Part shown: positions 49,002 through 59,253 of the stretch, in pieces
Position numbering within the stretch: the first letter of the stretch is position 1
Layout of the letters: every line of letters starts with the position of its first letter
NCBI GenBank assembly: GCA_003550325.1
Contig: QKWP01000493.1
Coordinates: 1-64,000, forward strand
DNA from: Gigaspora rosea
Lineage: Eukaryota > Glomeromycota > Glomeromycetes > Diversisporales > Gigasporaceae
Direction: 5' to 3'
DNA length: 64,000 bases
The notes under the pieces: generated by a model
Database searches by the model: none
What the model was told of the DNA's origin: nothing
The model's input: the letters and a program-made list of their open reading frames with translations, nothing else
Translations under genes and position numbers: made by a program

Positions 49002-50261
49002 ATGTCGATATTATTAGTTAAAGTTACTAACCAATTCGTAATCGTAATAATCGTTATAATTGTTTTATTTTATTTCACCTTTATTTGTTTGAATGTTAAC
49101 GTTGCTGATAATGAATCGATAGCCGCTCTCCCACTCCTGTTAAACGGTCGTAAACGTCCAAAACAGGGACACATCGTTCGCGTTAACCGTTTAGAGAAGA
49201 ATTGTGGTGATATAGAAAACATTATGATTGAAAACTGTTTAAAGTATCTTGATGATAACGAAGACGATTATATGATTTCATTTCCCACCACTGCTGGTGT
49301 TTTACCTCCTCCCCCCTGTAGTCTTGATCATTCACCAATGCTCCTTCATGTTTTCTGGAAAGGTCAAATTACTGATAAAATCGCTTTGATGATGAAATCT
49401 TTTCTTTATAGTCAACCTCTTGAGTGTTCGAAGCTCTATGTCTGGCTTGATAATCTAAATGATACCAATTTCAATGACAACGAGCATATTCGTCCTTTAC
49501 TTAAATATTCCCCAACGAACATTGAATTTAAAGAGTGGAACATTGTAGAACAATTTTCATCTAGTGATATATATGCTGGGTGGCAGAACCATGATCATTC
49601 AACTATAACAGTCGCGCTCAGCGACTTGGTCCGCTTTGTAGTCCTTCATAATTATGGTGGTATATATATTGACGCAGACGTTCTCCTTGTTCGAGACATG
49701 CGTCCTTTATATTATGCAAACTTTGAATTCTCTTATCTTTGGAGTTACTTAAACGAATATAATACCGCTGTTCTACGTCTTTGGAAAGAAAGTCAATCTT
49801 CTAAAATGGTGATTTGTGGTGCTATAAACAATAAGATGAGCTTTCATCCCTTTAATATTAGAAAATACTTGTCTACTCATGAAAATTCTACTCGTAAAGA
49901 AACCAACAAATTCATTTACATGTTTCCACCTGGATTATTTGATCCTTTATGGTTAAAACGGGATAATAAACAACCTACATCCGTATTATCTCCAAATCTT
50001 CATAATTTTACTGATGTATTTAATCCTAATATAATGCCTGACGAGATTCCCGGACTTGATCCTGCAACATTTGATGGATCACCTTTGGATATTCGAAATG
50101 TAGAAAACTTCTTTCGTGGTATTTTTACCTACCATTGGCATAATCAATGGAATTTTACAATCCATCCAACATCTTGGATTGGTGTTATGCAAACCGCTTA
50201 TGATGATTTTTTGAGTGGTAAACGAAGAAATTTATATAATGAATATATCTGGAATGGTTAA
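49002..50261 (+). CDS. DXD-type glycosyltransferase, paralogue of the 41.1 kb gene
   Basis: The protein of 419 residues from the ATG at 49002 aligns end to end with the product of the gene at 41103; an in-frame ATG at 48951 would add 17 residues, but the first gene has no matching start there. It has a hydrophobic anchor (FVIVIIVIIVLFYFTFICL), then HVFWKG, KLYVWLDN and GGIYIDADVLL with the DAD motif intact. By eye roughly nine in ten residues match in the core and fewer in the N-terminal stem. The last residues differ (YNEYIWNG against YNEYIFEQY), and similarity stops within the last codons. Expected role as for its paralogue: transfer of a sugar from a nucleotide-sugar in the secretory pathway; substrate unknown. 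Confidence 0.85.
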   Translation: MSILLVKVTNQFVIVIIVIIVLFYFTFICLNVNVADNESIAALPLLLNGRKRPKQGHIVRVNRLEKNCGDIENIMIENCLKYLDDNEDDYMISFPTTAGVLPPPPCSLDHSPMLLHVFWKGQITDKIALMMKSFLYSQPLECSKLYVWLDNLNDTNFNDNEHIRPLLKYSPTNIEFKEWNIVEQFSSSDIYAGWQNHDHSTITVALSDLVRFVVLHNYGGIYIDADVLLVRDMRPLYYANFEFSYLWSYLNEYNTAVLRLWKESQSSKMVICGAINNKMSFHPFNIRKYLSTHENSTRKETNKFIYMFPPGLFDPLWLKRDNKQPTSVLSPNLHNFTDVFNPNIMPDEIPGLDPATFDGSPLDIRNVENFFRGIFTYHWHNQWNFTIHPTSWIGVMQTAYDDFLSGKRRNLYNEYIWNG

Positions 50262-50359
50262 GCTTGGTTCAGCTCGGTTCAAAAAACCATAGCTTAAAGC
50301 TTAAACCATGGTTTAAACCAGGGTTTAAACTATGGTTTAAGTCATAACCTAAAATTTAA
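50262..50359. repeat. AACCATGGTTTAAAC-type short repeat
   Basis: Directly after the stop codon, about ten half-palindromic copies of TTTAAACCATGG-like sequence run from 50282 to 50345. It forms the 3' flank of the second glycosyltransferase gene and may mark the breakpoint of the gene duplication. Confidence 0.55.
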
Positions 50360-50612
50360 GAATTAATTTATTTGTAGCCAGGGGCTACATGTAGCCGTAC
50401 TATTAAAATTATTTTTTTCATAATATCTATTAAAGATTAGGATTAGAGTTTAAAGGTTAGAATTAAAAAATTAGGGTTAGAGTCGGAGTTATAGTAAAAT
50501 CGCGAGAGAAGCATGTTTGCTTAGTAACAAGACAGGGTTATCCTAGAAAATTTTGAGTTATTATAGAAATTATTAAATACGGATTGTAGCCAGGGCTACA
50601 AATAAATTAATC
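50360..50612. mobile_element. MITE related to the 1.3 kb element
   Basis: Ends GAATTAATTTATTTGTAGCC and, complemented, GATTAATTTATTTGTAGCCC match the 1316-1671 family ends. Flanks AAATTTAA (50352-50359) and AATTTTAA (50613-50620) are an 8 bp duplication with one mismatch. The interior again has TTAGGG-like runs (AAAATTAGGGTTAGAGTCGG). Confidence 0.62.
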
Positions 50613-51029
50613 AATTTTAAATTGTAATTTAAATTAAAAATATAAAATAATTTTTCTAATAGGAAAAATTATATATAGCCATGGTTACACGTAGCCTATA
50701 TATATATATATATCTAATATCGTAATAATAATATAATTTCACGTAACTATTATTAATTTATTGTTATATAATATACTATGAAATTAACATTCAATAGATT
50801 GTAACTGAAGATCTAACTATTCTTGAGGATCCTTATGTATTAGGTTTGAATTTAAATACTGTAACTTATTTATCATCAAAATAATTTACATTATAGTATA
50901 AATAAAAATATAATCGCTAATTTTTTTTAGTGCACATTTTTATACGTATGCATAAAGACATAGGTTTGATTTAATAATACATAAAGTTACGAAAACGGCA
51001 ATCTCTGCCATTAACTAATCTCTATTATA

Positions 51030-51441
51030 TATGTTGTAGGCAGAAACTGAGTTTAAGTGGATTCAAAATTTATATATAAACCGCATTTTGGGTTAATTTA
51101 TCATATGGACTGCCATCAATAAAAATCAAGAAGATTGACTCTTAAAAAAAATTAATACCTCAACTTTCATGGTTCATATCTCGATGAATTTTGAAGCTAG
51201 TTTGATGATTTAATATTGAAAAGAAGCTTGAAATCTAAGCTTCATTTGATTATTGAATCATCTAACTAGCTTCAAAATCCATCAAGATATGGCCATGAAA
51301 GTTGAGGTATTGATTTTTTTAATATGTCAATCTGCTTGATTTCTATTAATGGCAGCCCATATGTACACTGTGACCCTAATCCTAATTTAACTAGAAATTT
51401 TCAATTCCACTTAAATTCCATTCCTATCTACAACATATACA
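51030..51441. mobile_element. MITE with a second MITE nested in it
   Basis: Outer ends TATGTTGTAGGCAGAAACTG and, complemented, TATGTTGTAGATAGGAATGG share GTTTAAGTGGA-like subterminal sequence. The inner element (51102-51363) starts CATATGGACTGCCATCAATA and ends with its near complement, with arms through CAAGAAGATTGAC and CCTCAACTTTCATGG. The inner ends resemble the small inverted repeat at 7.6 kb. Confidence 0.65.
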
Positions 51442-52027
51442 TATACTTTTCAATTCTTATAATATAAATTATAAGATATTATTTAGTAGATTAATTCTTG
51501 ATATAAAGAATTTTGAAAATTTGATCAAATGTTTCACAAATCTTGAGTTATATCTCAACTATTCTAATTCAAATATTAATTCATAATGCAACAATAAAGA
51601 ACAGTTAGAATGATTATTTAACAAACCATAAGGAGTTTTTAGAATAGTTATTTATTGCAAACTATAAAGAGCTATTAGAATGATTATTTAATATTAATTA
51701 TAAAGAACTATTAGAACAATCTTTAATACTAATCATCAAAAGTATTATTTAATACTAACTAATAATTAATTGTAATTAAACCAATTAATAATAAATTGAT
51801 TGGTTGTTTAAATTTTTTAAATCAATTAGTTAAATTGTTGCCAACTAGTTGGTTTTTTAACTAATAATTTGGAATACTACGGTGTGGAAATCCATAAATC
51901 AACAAGTGAAATTGATAATCTTTAAAATGTTATAAAAAATAACTAGTATAGCTAGAACAATTTTTCTTTTTATAAAAATGTAGAAAAAGCTTTAAGAATA
52001 AAGCTATAGAATTTGTTTTTTAATTTA
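51442..52027. other. AT-rich intergenic with short degenerate repeats
   Basis: GAACTATTAGAATGATTATTTAAT-like ~45 base repeats occur at 51590-51750 (three to four copies). No gene. Confidence 0.4.
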
Positions 52028-52894
52028 CAGTACACCCTGTCAAAACTGATAACCTTCCATAACTGATAAAAAGTTGATCCACTATATTGGTTCAATAATT
52101 CAAATCTGATAACCTGTTATTTCTGATAATTGATACTCAAAATATCAGATATCTATAAGATATCGGGTTTGTAAGATAAAATTAATCGATTTAATTGGCT
52201 CAAATCTGATTTTGTATAACTGAATATGTATGTATAAATGTAATTTGGCCAATTATATTTAGATAGGATCATGTGACCATTAGGTTAGGGGCATCCATAA
52301 ATAACGTTATGTACCCTCATAGTAGCGCTGGACCCCCCTACTATATAAAAAAATTTTTCAAAATCCGGATATTTATATATAAAATTTTATAAAAACTTGA
52401 ATATATAGTGACATAGTGATCAGATTTGGATAATTTAGGTATCATTCGATTCGTCTCAGTGAGACGAATCCAATGATACCAAAATCATTTCATTTGGATC
52501 ACTAGATCAATAGTTATTCACAAAAAACCATTGATTTTTTAGTAATTTTATAAGAAAACATAATAACCAATAGTATTTGGCCAATAAAATTTGATCCAGT
52601 AATCCAAATGAAATGAAATTGGTACCATTCGACTCCTCTCACTGAGACGAATCGAATGGTACTAAAATCATTAAATTTAAACCACTGGTTCAATTTTAGC
52701 CTATTTTTTCTAAAAAAATTACGTTATATTTTTTTGACTCCTTTACTTATTGAAAAAATGTTATTGTTCGTCCAACCCCCTCTTGTATAATGTTATTTAT
52801 GGATGCCCCCTTATTAGTATCTTAAATCCAATAACTTCTCAAAGCTGATACAAAACCTTTCCATTATGCATATTGGTTTTGACAGTATATACTG
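52028..52894. mobile_element. Tc1/mariner/pogo-like element with a nested Harbinger-like MITE
   Basis: TA at 52026-52027 and 52895-52896. Ends CAGTACACCCTGTCAAAACT and, complemented, CAGTATATACTGTCAAAACC, the same family as 38076-39510. The block 52288-52810 inside is a separate insertion. Confidence 0.7.
52288..52810. mobile_element. PIF/Harbinger-like MITE
   Basis: TTA on both sides (52285-52287 and 52811-52813). Ends GGGGCATCCATAAATAACGT and, complemented, GGGGGCATCCATAAATAACA. Each half holds a small hairpin, ATTCGTCTCAGTGAGACGAA (~52451) and CTCTCACTGAGACGAAT (~52637), flanked by matching CATTCGA and AATCATT blocks. Confidence 0.72.
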
Positions 52895-53818
52895 TATTAA
52901 GTTTAAATACTTTTATAAATATTAAAGTTAACTATTTTTATTAATAAATATAAAATTTGACCACTATAATATTGGCCAGAATTACTATAATTTTTGTCAA
53001 AGTATCATAATTCTGGCCAGAATTATAAAAAAATAATTTAGACTAGGATTTTTTTCAATTTTTTTGGCTTTAATACAACTTGCATTCCAACACTAAGTTA
53101 AAGCTTCAAGCTCCTTATTTGTTATATTGTTTTTTTTTGTTTTTTTTTTTTATTCACAAATTTTTTGCAATTTTATTGGCTCTGACCCAACTTCTGACCC
53201 AATACAAATTTTGGGCACATATATAGGATTAGTTGATTTAAGGATTCTTGCACTGTAGTATGAATGACCAGAATTGTATAATATAAAACAGTAATATATG
53301 TTTTAGCTATCCAAAGTTTTTTTTGGTCTTGTCCATATCCAAAATATCTAAATATCCAAGATTGTCCAAAGCTTGTTCAAGTTTTAATAATTAATAAATT
53401 TATTTATAATTATATATTTTTTTAAGTACTGATACATTCTAGTTAAATTAAAATAAATTGATTATTTTAATAAAATTTTAAATAATTTTACTATATTTAA
53501 TTGTTCAAAATTGTCAAAATCATTGTTTACAATTGTTTATATATAGGGTATAAGTACTTATACTGTGTGTTTAATAAGTTTCTGAACAGGATATTTTAAT
53601 TGATTGTTAAATTACTAAATAAATTACTAAACATACAAATATAAAAACATATATAATAATTAGTAATTACATGATCTCTTATATAAAAAAAGTTCTACAA
53701 AAAGGCTTTGTTTAGCAGAAATATGTGGTTTTGTGATATAATTAAGCAAATTATATTTTTGATATCAGCAAATTATGTGATTTACTGCTAATTAATAATG
53801 AATATACTATATTGATCT
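52895..53818. other. Intergenic, nothing recognised
   Basis: AT-rich with T-runs near 53130-53152. No supported gene, RNA or element boundary. Confidence 0.35.
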
Positions 53819-54658
53819 AAGATCCTGAACAATCTATATGAGGTCATATTTAAAAAATTGCTAATAGAGATTCTTTTTTTAAAAAGATTATATTTAAAAA
53901 GTAGGTATTGGATAAAAAGGTTATATTTAAAAACAGTTAATAGACAAAAAGAGTATATTTAAAAGAATACTAATAGAAGTAATTTTTATAAATCTTATAT
54001 TTGAAATGTGCTAATAAAAAATCCAAGCATGATCTAAATCAGAAATTTAACTTAGGGGAGAGACAGAAATCAGCTGATTTTCTGGGGGGTCTGAAAAACT
54101 GGAAATTTAATATGAAGACCTGACTAAAATAGGGGTCAAAATTTTGGCCAAAATCGAATTAGCTAATTTTTGGCAGCATCTTTAGTAGCATAGCATAATA
54201 AATGCAAAATTATGAAAATACAAAAAATGCAAAAATGCAAAAATTGAAAAATAGTGTAAAACAGTTTTTATAAAAATTTTTTTACATTTTATACAATATG
54301 GGATCTTTGCTAGAAAAATCACCCTTCGAGATTTTCTGATCAGGCAAATTCAGACCAACTTAGACCCAAATATCGGTTCTTATTTATATATAAATCAGCC
54401 TTTATTTTATTGATTCTATAGTTTATTAAATAAACTATAAAATCAATAAAATAATGGCTAATTTACATGTAAATAAGAACTGATATTTTGGACTAAGTTT
54501 GGTCTGAATTTGCCCAATCGGAAAATCCCAAAGGGTGATTTTCCTAGCAAAGATCCCATATATATTTATGATATATAGCAGATTATGCATTAAACAGGCT
54601 TAATAAATTTTTTATTTTTTTATTTTTTTTTTTAGAAAATGTAATTGTATTTTTTTAG

Positions 54659-54709
<51 letters not shown>

Positions 54710-54974
54710 TTTTTTTTTTTTTTTTTTTTGTGTTTTTTTTTTTTTTTTTTTTTTTTTGAAATTGCTTTTTTTTTTTTTTTTTTTAAAGAATATAACTCTT
54801 TTTTTTTTTGTTTTTTTTTTTTTTTAGAGAACATCATATTTTAAGAAAATTAAAACTAAGTAAAAGTTTATTTGATATTTAAAATCTAGCTTATATATAC
54901 CAATATAAAAGTGCTAACCAAAAAAAAATTTACTATAATGCTAAATATAAGCCCACATATATTATTTGGGTCCT
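53819..54974. mobile_element. hAT-like element with long T-tract (copy of the 21.9 kb element, opposite orientation)
   Basis: Flanks ATTGATCT (53811-53818) and ATTAATCT (54975-54982) are an 8 bp duplication with one mismatch. Ends AAGATCCTGAACAATCTATA and, complemented, AGGACCCAAATAATATATGT. Complemented, it matches 21933-22671: TTTTTGGTTAGCACTTTT, GGTATATATAAGCT, GTTCTCTAAAA and the homopolymer tract (here T, ~54650-54825, broken by single G, A and C). It is larger because of an inserted Tc1/mariner-like MITE and a Harbinger-like fragment at ~54055. Confidence 0.68.
54299..54558. mobile_element. Tc1/mariner-like MITE nested in the T-tract element
   Basis: TA at 54297-54298 and 54559-54560. 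Ends TGGGATCTTTGCTAGAAAAA and, complemented, TGGGATCTTTGCTAGGAAAA; arms run ~110 bases through ATTCAGACCAA and end at a central TTTATTTAATAAACTATA hairpin. Confidence 0.75.
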
Positions 54975-54982
54975 ATTAATCT

Positions 54983-55784
54983 CTTTATATATAAATTAAA
55001 AATTTATTTAGTAAAAAACTTGCAATTCTTTTAAAAGAAAGTTGCTCTAAAATTCAAATTAATTTTTTTATATACAAATAGTTTATAATTATATTTGTTT
55101 AATCTACTAAAATATAATTTTTTTAAAAAAAAATTTGTACTAGAAATTTAAATTAATTTTTATATACAAATTGCTAAAAATTTATAGAATTAATATAAGT
55201 ATACCCTAAGGATATAGTCAAATTTTTTATACTTGCATTCTCATATAATATAAAATCAGAAGTATATAAACAAAGATTATTTTATTTTTTTCTAATGTTA
55301 GTTTACTTTTAGAGTCACTATGTTATAGGTGTAATCATTGCTAGAGTTATTGAATTTGGTATCATTCATGCTGTTGTGTTACTAGAACCTTGGAGTAACA
55401 TCATATAAATGTAGATTCATCATTCAGCATCATTACTTTACTAGAAGTTTGTTTGCATAATTTTGTTGTTTAGGCTTCAACACTTTTGGTGTTCTTGTGG
55501 GTATAGATTTGTTGCTTGTTGTGGTCCCATGTTAAGTTTCAATAGTGCAATTTTGTTATCTAAAGTGTTGTTGTTTTTGCACTTTTAGGTTAGTATAGAT
55601 TTTGTTTTTTGCACTATTGGATAATTCATTATTTTTAGTAAATACACTTTACAAAAACTTTATGCTGACTTTTCAGATTTTCAATGATTAGAAAATAGTG
55701 ATCTTGTGTCAAAAATTATTAAAGAATCAAAACCTAGAAATTTAGACCCAAATTGTGAAATGTATGAATAAAGATTATAATAAA
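54983..55784. other. Intergenic, nothing recognised
   Basis: 55.3-55.65 kb is slightly GC-richer with TTTTGTTGTT and TTTGCACTTTTAGG repeats. No coding frame or RNA is supported. Confidence 0.35.
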
Positions 55785-55957
55785 TAGGGATGCATCAGTC
55801 CAGTCTGGACTATTAATGGTCTGATCTGGTCTGGTTCTTTGGTCCCATAACAGTCCTTAAATAATTATGTTAATCTTAATGCATAAGATTTTATTGGCCC
55901 AAAATGATGTAATTATTTACTGTCAGATGTAAACAAACATCATATGACCTACATTAC

Positions 55958-57291
55958 TAGTGTTCCGCAAAAAAGGATCTGGATGGATCCAGTATTTTTA
56001 ATGGGTATGAATGTAGCATTACACTAAGAGTACCAGAACTGAAAATGTATATATAATTAATACGGAAAATACACTACTATCAACAGGCTCCACTTGTCTC
56101 TCACGTGCGTCTGTAGCCAGCAGCAGTCCTTCAAACTTGCTGCATCCGGATCCGGATCCAGATTCGGATCCAGTTTATGCAGTGAGTATACATGTTGGCA
56201 AAATCCCGACTTACTATAGTTTGGGATTTGTCCGTCATCCCAAATCCCAAATCCCAAATTCTAGTATTACTAATATCTCAAAAACTTAATTAATAATCTT
56301 TATTTAAACAAATCATATATATTCTTATAGTTATAAATAATATATTTACAAAATATTAAGATTATTTATTTGATAGGGTTCGGGTCCCATAGCTTAGTTG
56401 TTAAGTTCCCGTTCCCCCACAGACAAGGTCAACGGTTCGAGTTCGGCTGGAGGTAAATACTCTGTAACCAAAAATTGGAGCCTATAATCGGATGCGAAGC
56501 CCTATGGCGAAGTCCATGTGAAGGTACATGCTTGAATCAAGGAATTCCCGGAAGGAAACCGATACGGCAGAGAGCGGGCACTATTATAGTGAGAAATGTG
56601 GAGAATGCCGTCGACGTTTGTGGAAAAGGATTGGCCTTGCCAATTATGGAATCACCTCTGGCACAAAAATCCAAAACCGGTATAGATGTGGGATCTACGT
56701 CCGTTATGGTAGAGATTACTTCGAGGGTAAAATAGCCCTAAGCCTGAATGGATAAAAATAAGTTTGGTGTTACATAGTAACATTGAAAACCAGAGACTTT
56801 AAATAGGGAACCCACAGGCGGGTTCCAGGTATAGCAATTAGTAGGTAACCTGCGGGCGGAGCCTTTAAATAGACAATGACTAAAATTGTACGCGTGGCTA
56901 ATTGTAGTCTCGTTGATATGTAAAATGTAATACCCCCCTATTTAATATAGGTTGTATACTTAATAAAAACCATGAGAGCAAAGAAGTCTCTCTATAAACC
57001 GTAAAAAAAAAANAAAAAAAAAGATTATTTATTTGATTTAATCTTTTATAAATAGCAATTGTTTTTTTATTATTTGGAATTTGTCCGGGTTTTGCCAGCA
57101 TGTATAGCAGTGAGTTTGAAGGACTGCTGCTGGCTACAGACGCATGTAAGAGACAAGTGGAGCCTGTTGATAGTAGTATATTTTCCATATTAATTATATG
57201 TACAGTTTCAGTTCTGGTACCCTTAGTGTAATACTACATTTATACCCATTAAAAATACTGGATCCATCTGGATCCTTTTTGCGGAATACTA
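55958..57291. mobile_element. Middle hAT-like MITE of the nest
   Basis: Ends TAGTGTTCCGCAAAAAAGG and, complemented, TAGTATTCCGCAAAAAGG, flanked by exact 8 bp duplications TACATTAC (55950-55957 and 57292-57299). Arms of ~260 bases match in inverse, including GGATCCAGTATTTTTAATGG, GTAGCCAGCAGCAGTCCTTC and AACAGGCTCCACTTGTCTC. It is split by the SINE. Confidence 0.8.
56375..57020 (+). mobile_element. tRNA-headed SINE with exact 17 bp target duplication
   Basis: Duplications AAGATTATTTATTTGAT lie at 56358-56374 and 57021-57037. The head at ~56381-56455 has an A box (TAGCTTAGTTGTTAAG) and a B box (GGTTCGAGTTC, one change from consensus), the internal polymerase III promoter. A ~500 base body and an A-tract with one N (57003-57020) follow. 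Body contains GCGGGTTCC / ACCTGCGGGCGGAGCC repeats. The length, 646 bases, is long for a SINE. Frames at 56475-56755 lie in the body and are not called as genes. It must have moved with a LINE's enzymes, plausibly one of those in this window. Confidence 0.8.
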
Positions 57292-57462
57292 TACATTACA
57301 CCTAATTAAGAAATTTGATTAGGTGATACAAATATTACAGTTATATTTACAAGGACTGGTCCAAGGACTGGTCCTTTAATGGTCCCACGGTCCTTGTCAG
57401 TTCCGGTCTGGGACCGGTCCTGGACCGGTCCTTTTTAGGACTAATGCATCTCTAATAATAAA

Positions 57463-57674
57463 TGATTTACTACAACTGAAATTATTGAAACAATCACTTG
57501 TTGGTTAGATAAGAAAGTGCATTAACTAATGTATTTCAAAAGAACATCACACTGATTTTTTACATTTTACTAATAACAAGCTTGAATCAGAAAAAGAAAA
57601 AACATTAGGAGATGCACCTTGTAAGAAAATCATGTAAGTGTTTTAGATTATAAAGGAAAAAATATCAACAATAA
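57463..57674. other. Short spacer, nothing recognised
   Basis: AT-rich spacer between the nest and the next MITE, with no features seen. Confidence 0.35.
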
Positions 57675-57823
57675 GGGGAGTGACAAAAATCAGGTGATTT
57701 TTTAGAGGGGAAAGGGTAAAAAAAGTTGAAATTATATATAAGAACCTGACTATATATATATTAAGAAAGAGGGAGGGGATAGACCTCTGATAAAAAATTA
57801 TCAGATGATTAATAACATGGCCC
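57675..57823. mobile_element. PIF/Harbinger-like MITE, copy 1
   Basis: TAA at 57672-57674 and 57824-57826. Starts GGGGAGTGACAAAAATCAGG and ends in a near complement (GATGATTAATAACATGGCCC). Same family as 59102-59253; a fragment of a third copy is at ~54055. Confidence 0.72.
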
Positions 57824-58226
57824 TAAGGAAATGCATTGTTTTATGAATTAAATCAAATAGCAGAAAAAGATTAGTGAATTAATTTGCAAGAATATTATAC
57901 AGGCTTTTTTAAGTTTTAAAAAAATAACTAAAATGTATACAAGATCTTTAAAATAGTGAATTTGCTATATTTTTGGATATTAATAAAATGACTTGAAGAG
58001 TAAAGAAGTATTTATACTCTTGATTTGATGAACTTGTTTTGCTAATTCAATTCTATCAATTAATGATTTTTATTCTCATGAGCTAATGAAATAATTTGTG
58101 AGGTAATATAAATATAGTATTTAAGTTCTCATTTCATAAACTTATTCTGACTTAAATTTTACTAACTATTGATTTTAATTTGCAAGCTGAATAAAATAAA
58201 TAATACAAATAATATAACAAGAGATG

Positions 58227-58367
58227 CAATAGAATCGCCCCAATAATAGTTGTCACACTGCTATAACTATAGCAAGTAATAAGTAAGTTATAGCATTAAG
58301 CTATAACTACTATATTATTTGTTATAGTTATAGCAGTGTAACAACTATCATTGGGATGATTCTACTG
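58227..58367. mobile_element. Tc1/mariner-like MITE (141 bp, nearly all hairpin)
   Basis: Ends CAATAGAATCGCCCCAATAA and, complemented, CAGTAGAATCATCCCAATGA; arms run ~55 bases through GTTGTCACACTGCTATAACT. TA follows on the right; the left flank reads TG. Confidence 0.68.
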
Positions 58368-58479
58368 TATTTCTAGAAATAATCTAAAGAGTACTATGTA
58401 GTAGTAAAGTATTTATATTATTGGTTTTGAATTTGATTTGCCAATTTTAATTTTGCCAGTTAATAAATAATTTTAGAGA

Positions 58480-58688
58480 TTTTGGGTTTAGTCTAGTTAG
58501 AGTTTGGGTAATTTTAGGATATGGTCAGAGTTTGGTAATTATGTTAGAATAGGTTAGGTTTTGGGTAATTATATTAGGATATGGGTAGAGTTTGGATGAT
58601 TATATTAGAATAAAATTAGGGTTTGGGTATGTTAGGATATAGTTAGAGTTTGCATAATTATGGGATAAAGTTAGTATTAGTAACATTA
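58480..58688. repeat. Tandem repeat, ~45 bp unit
   Basis: About four to five degenerate copies of a unit containing TTAGGATATGGTTAGAGTTT and GGGTAATTATA follow one another. G/T-rich on the plus strand. Confidence 0.6.
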
Positions 58689-59101
58689 TAATAGTTATAT
58701 GCTATATTATATAAAAAATAAAGATGCTTATTATTTTTTTTTAATTCAAAGTGCCTACTTTGGGGATATTGGCTTTTATTCAAGATATAATAAACTTTGG
58801 CATTCTATATAAAGAACATTCTGATTCTGATATTTGTATATTGATAAGAGTACAACTAATCATATCTGCAACTTTTAGTTGTCTATTTAAGTAGCCACTC
58901 GAAGGTTCTATACTAGCTGCCATATCTGTAACCCATATACTAGCACTGCCTATTTAAACCCTTTAATTTTTGTCTTCTGCCAGTTCATCTTAAATACTAG
59001 AACACTGTTTCAGATTCTGTACCACACCAAATATTTATTAATTATAAATAGTACTTATTTATTATTATTATATAATTATATTAATTGTATAGATCACATA
59101 A

Positions 59102-59253
59102 GGGGAGTAACAAAAATCAGGTGATTTTTTAGGGGGGGAGGGGGGTAAAAAAAGTTAAAATTATATATAAGAACCTGACTATTTATATATTAAGGAAGAG
59201 GGAGGGGGGTAGGCCTCTGATAAAAAATAATCAGGTGATTAATGACACTGCCC
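59102..59253. mobile_element. PIF/Harbinger-like MITE, copy 2
   Basis: TAA at 59099-59101 and 59254-59256. Very similar to copy 1 at 57675-57823 over its whole length, including GAACCTGACTATTTATATAT and GGCCTCTGATAAAAAAT. The close match implies recent amplification. Confidence 0.75.

Larger units (their letters stand above)
55785..57454. mobile_element. Outer hAT-like element of a three-level nest
   Basis: Ends TAGGGATGCATCAGTCC and, complemented, TAGAGATGCATTAGTCC, flanked by exact 8 bp duplications ATAATAAA (55777-55784 and 57455-57462). Subterminal sequence has repeated GGACCGGTCC/GGTCTGG motifs, typical transposase-binding repeats of hAT ends. No transposase. Without its inserts the element would be about 330 bases. 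Confidence 0.78.

Noticed and set aside
56381-56455. Functional tRNA gene
   Set aside because: It heads a unit with target duplications and a poly(A); stems are imperfect.
56475-56755. Two overlapping frames of 75-86 codons with Gly/Arg/Cys-rich sequence
   Set aside because: Entirely inside the SINE body and overlapping each other; no family motif.
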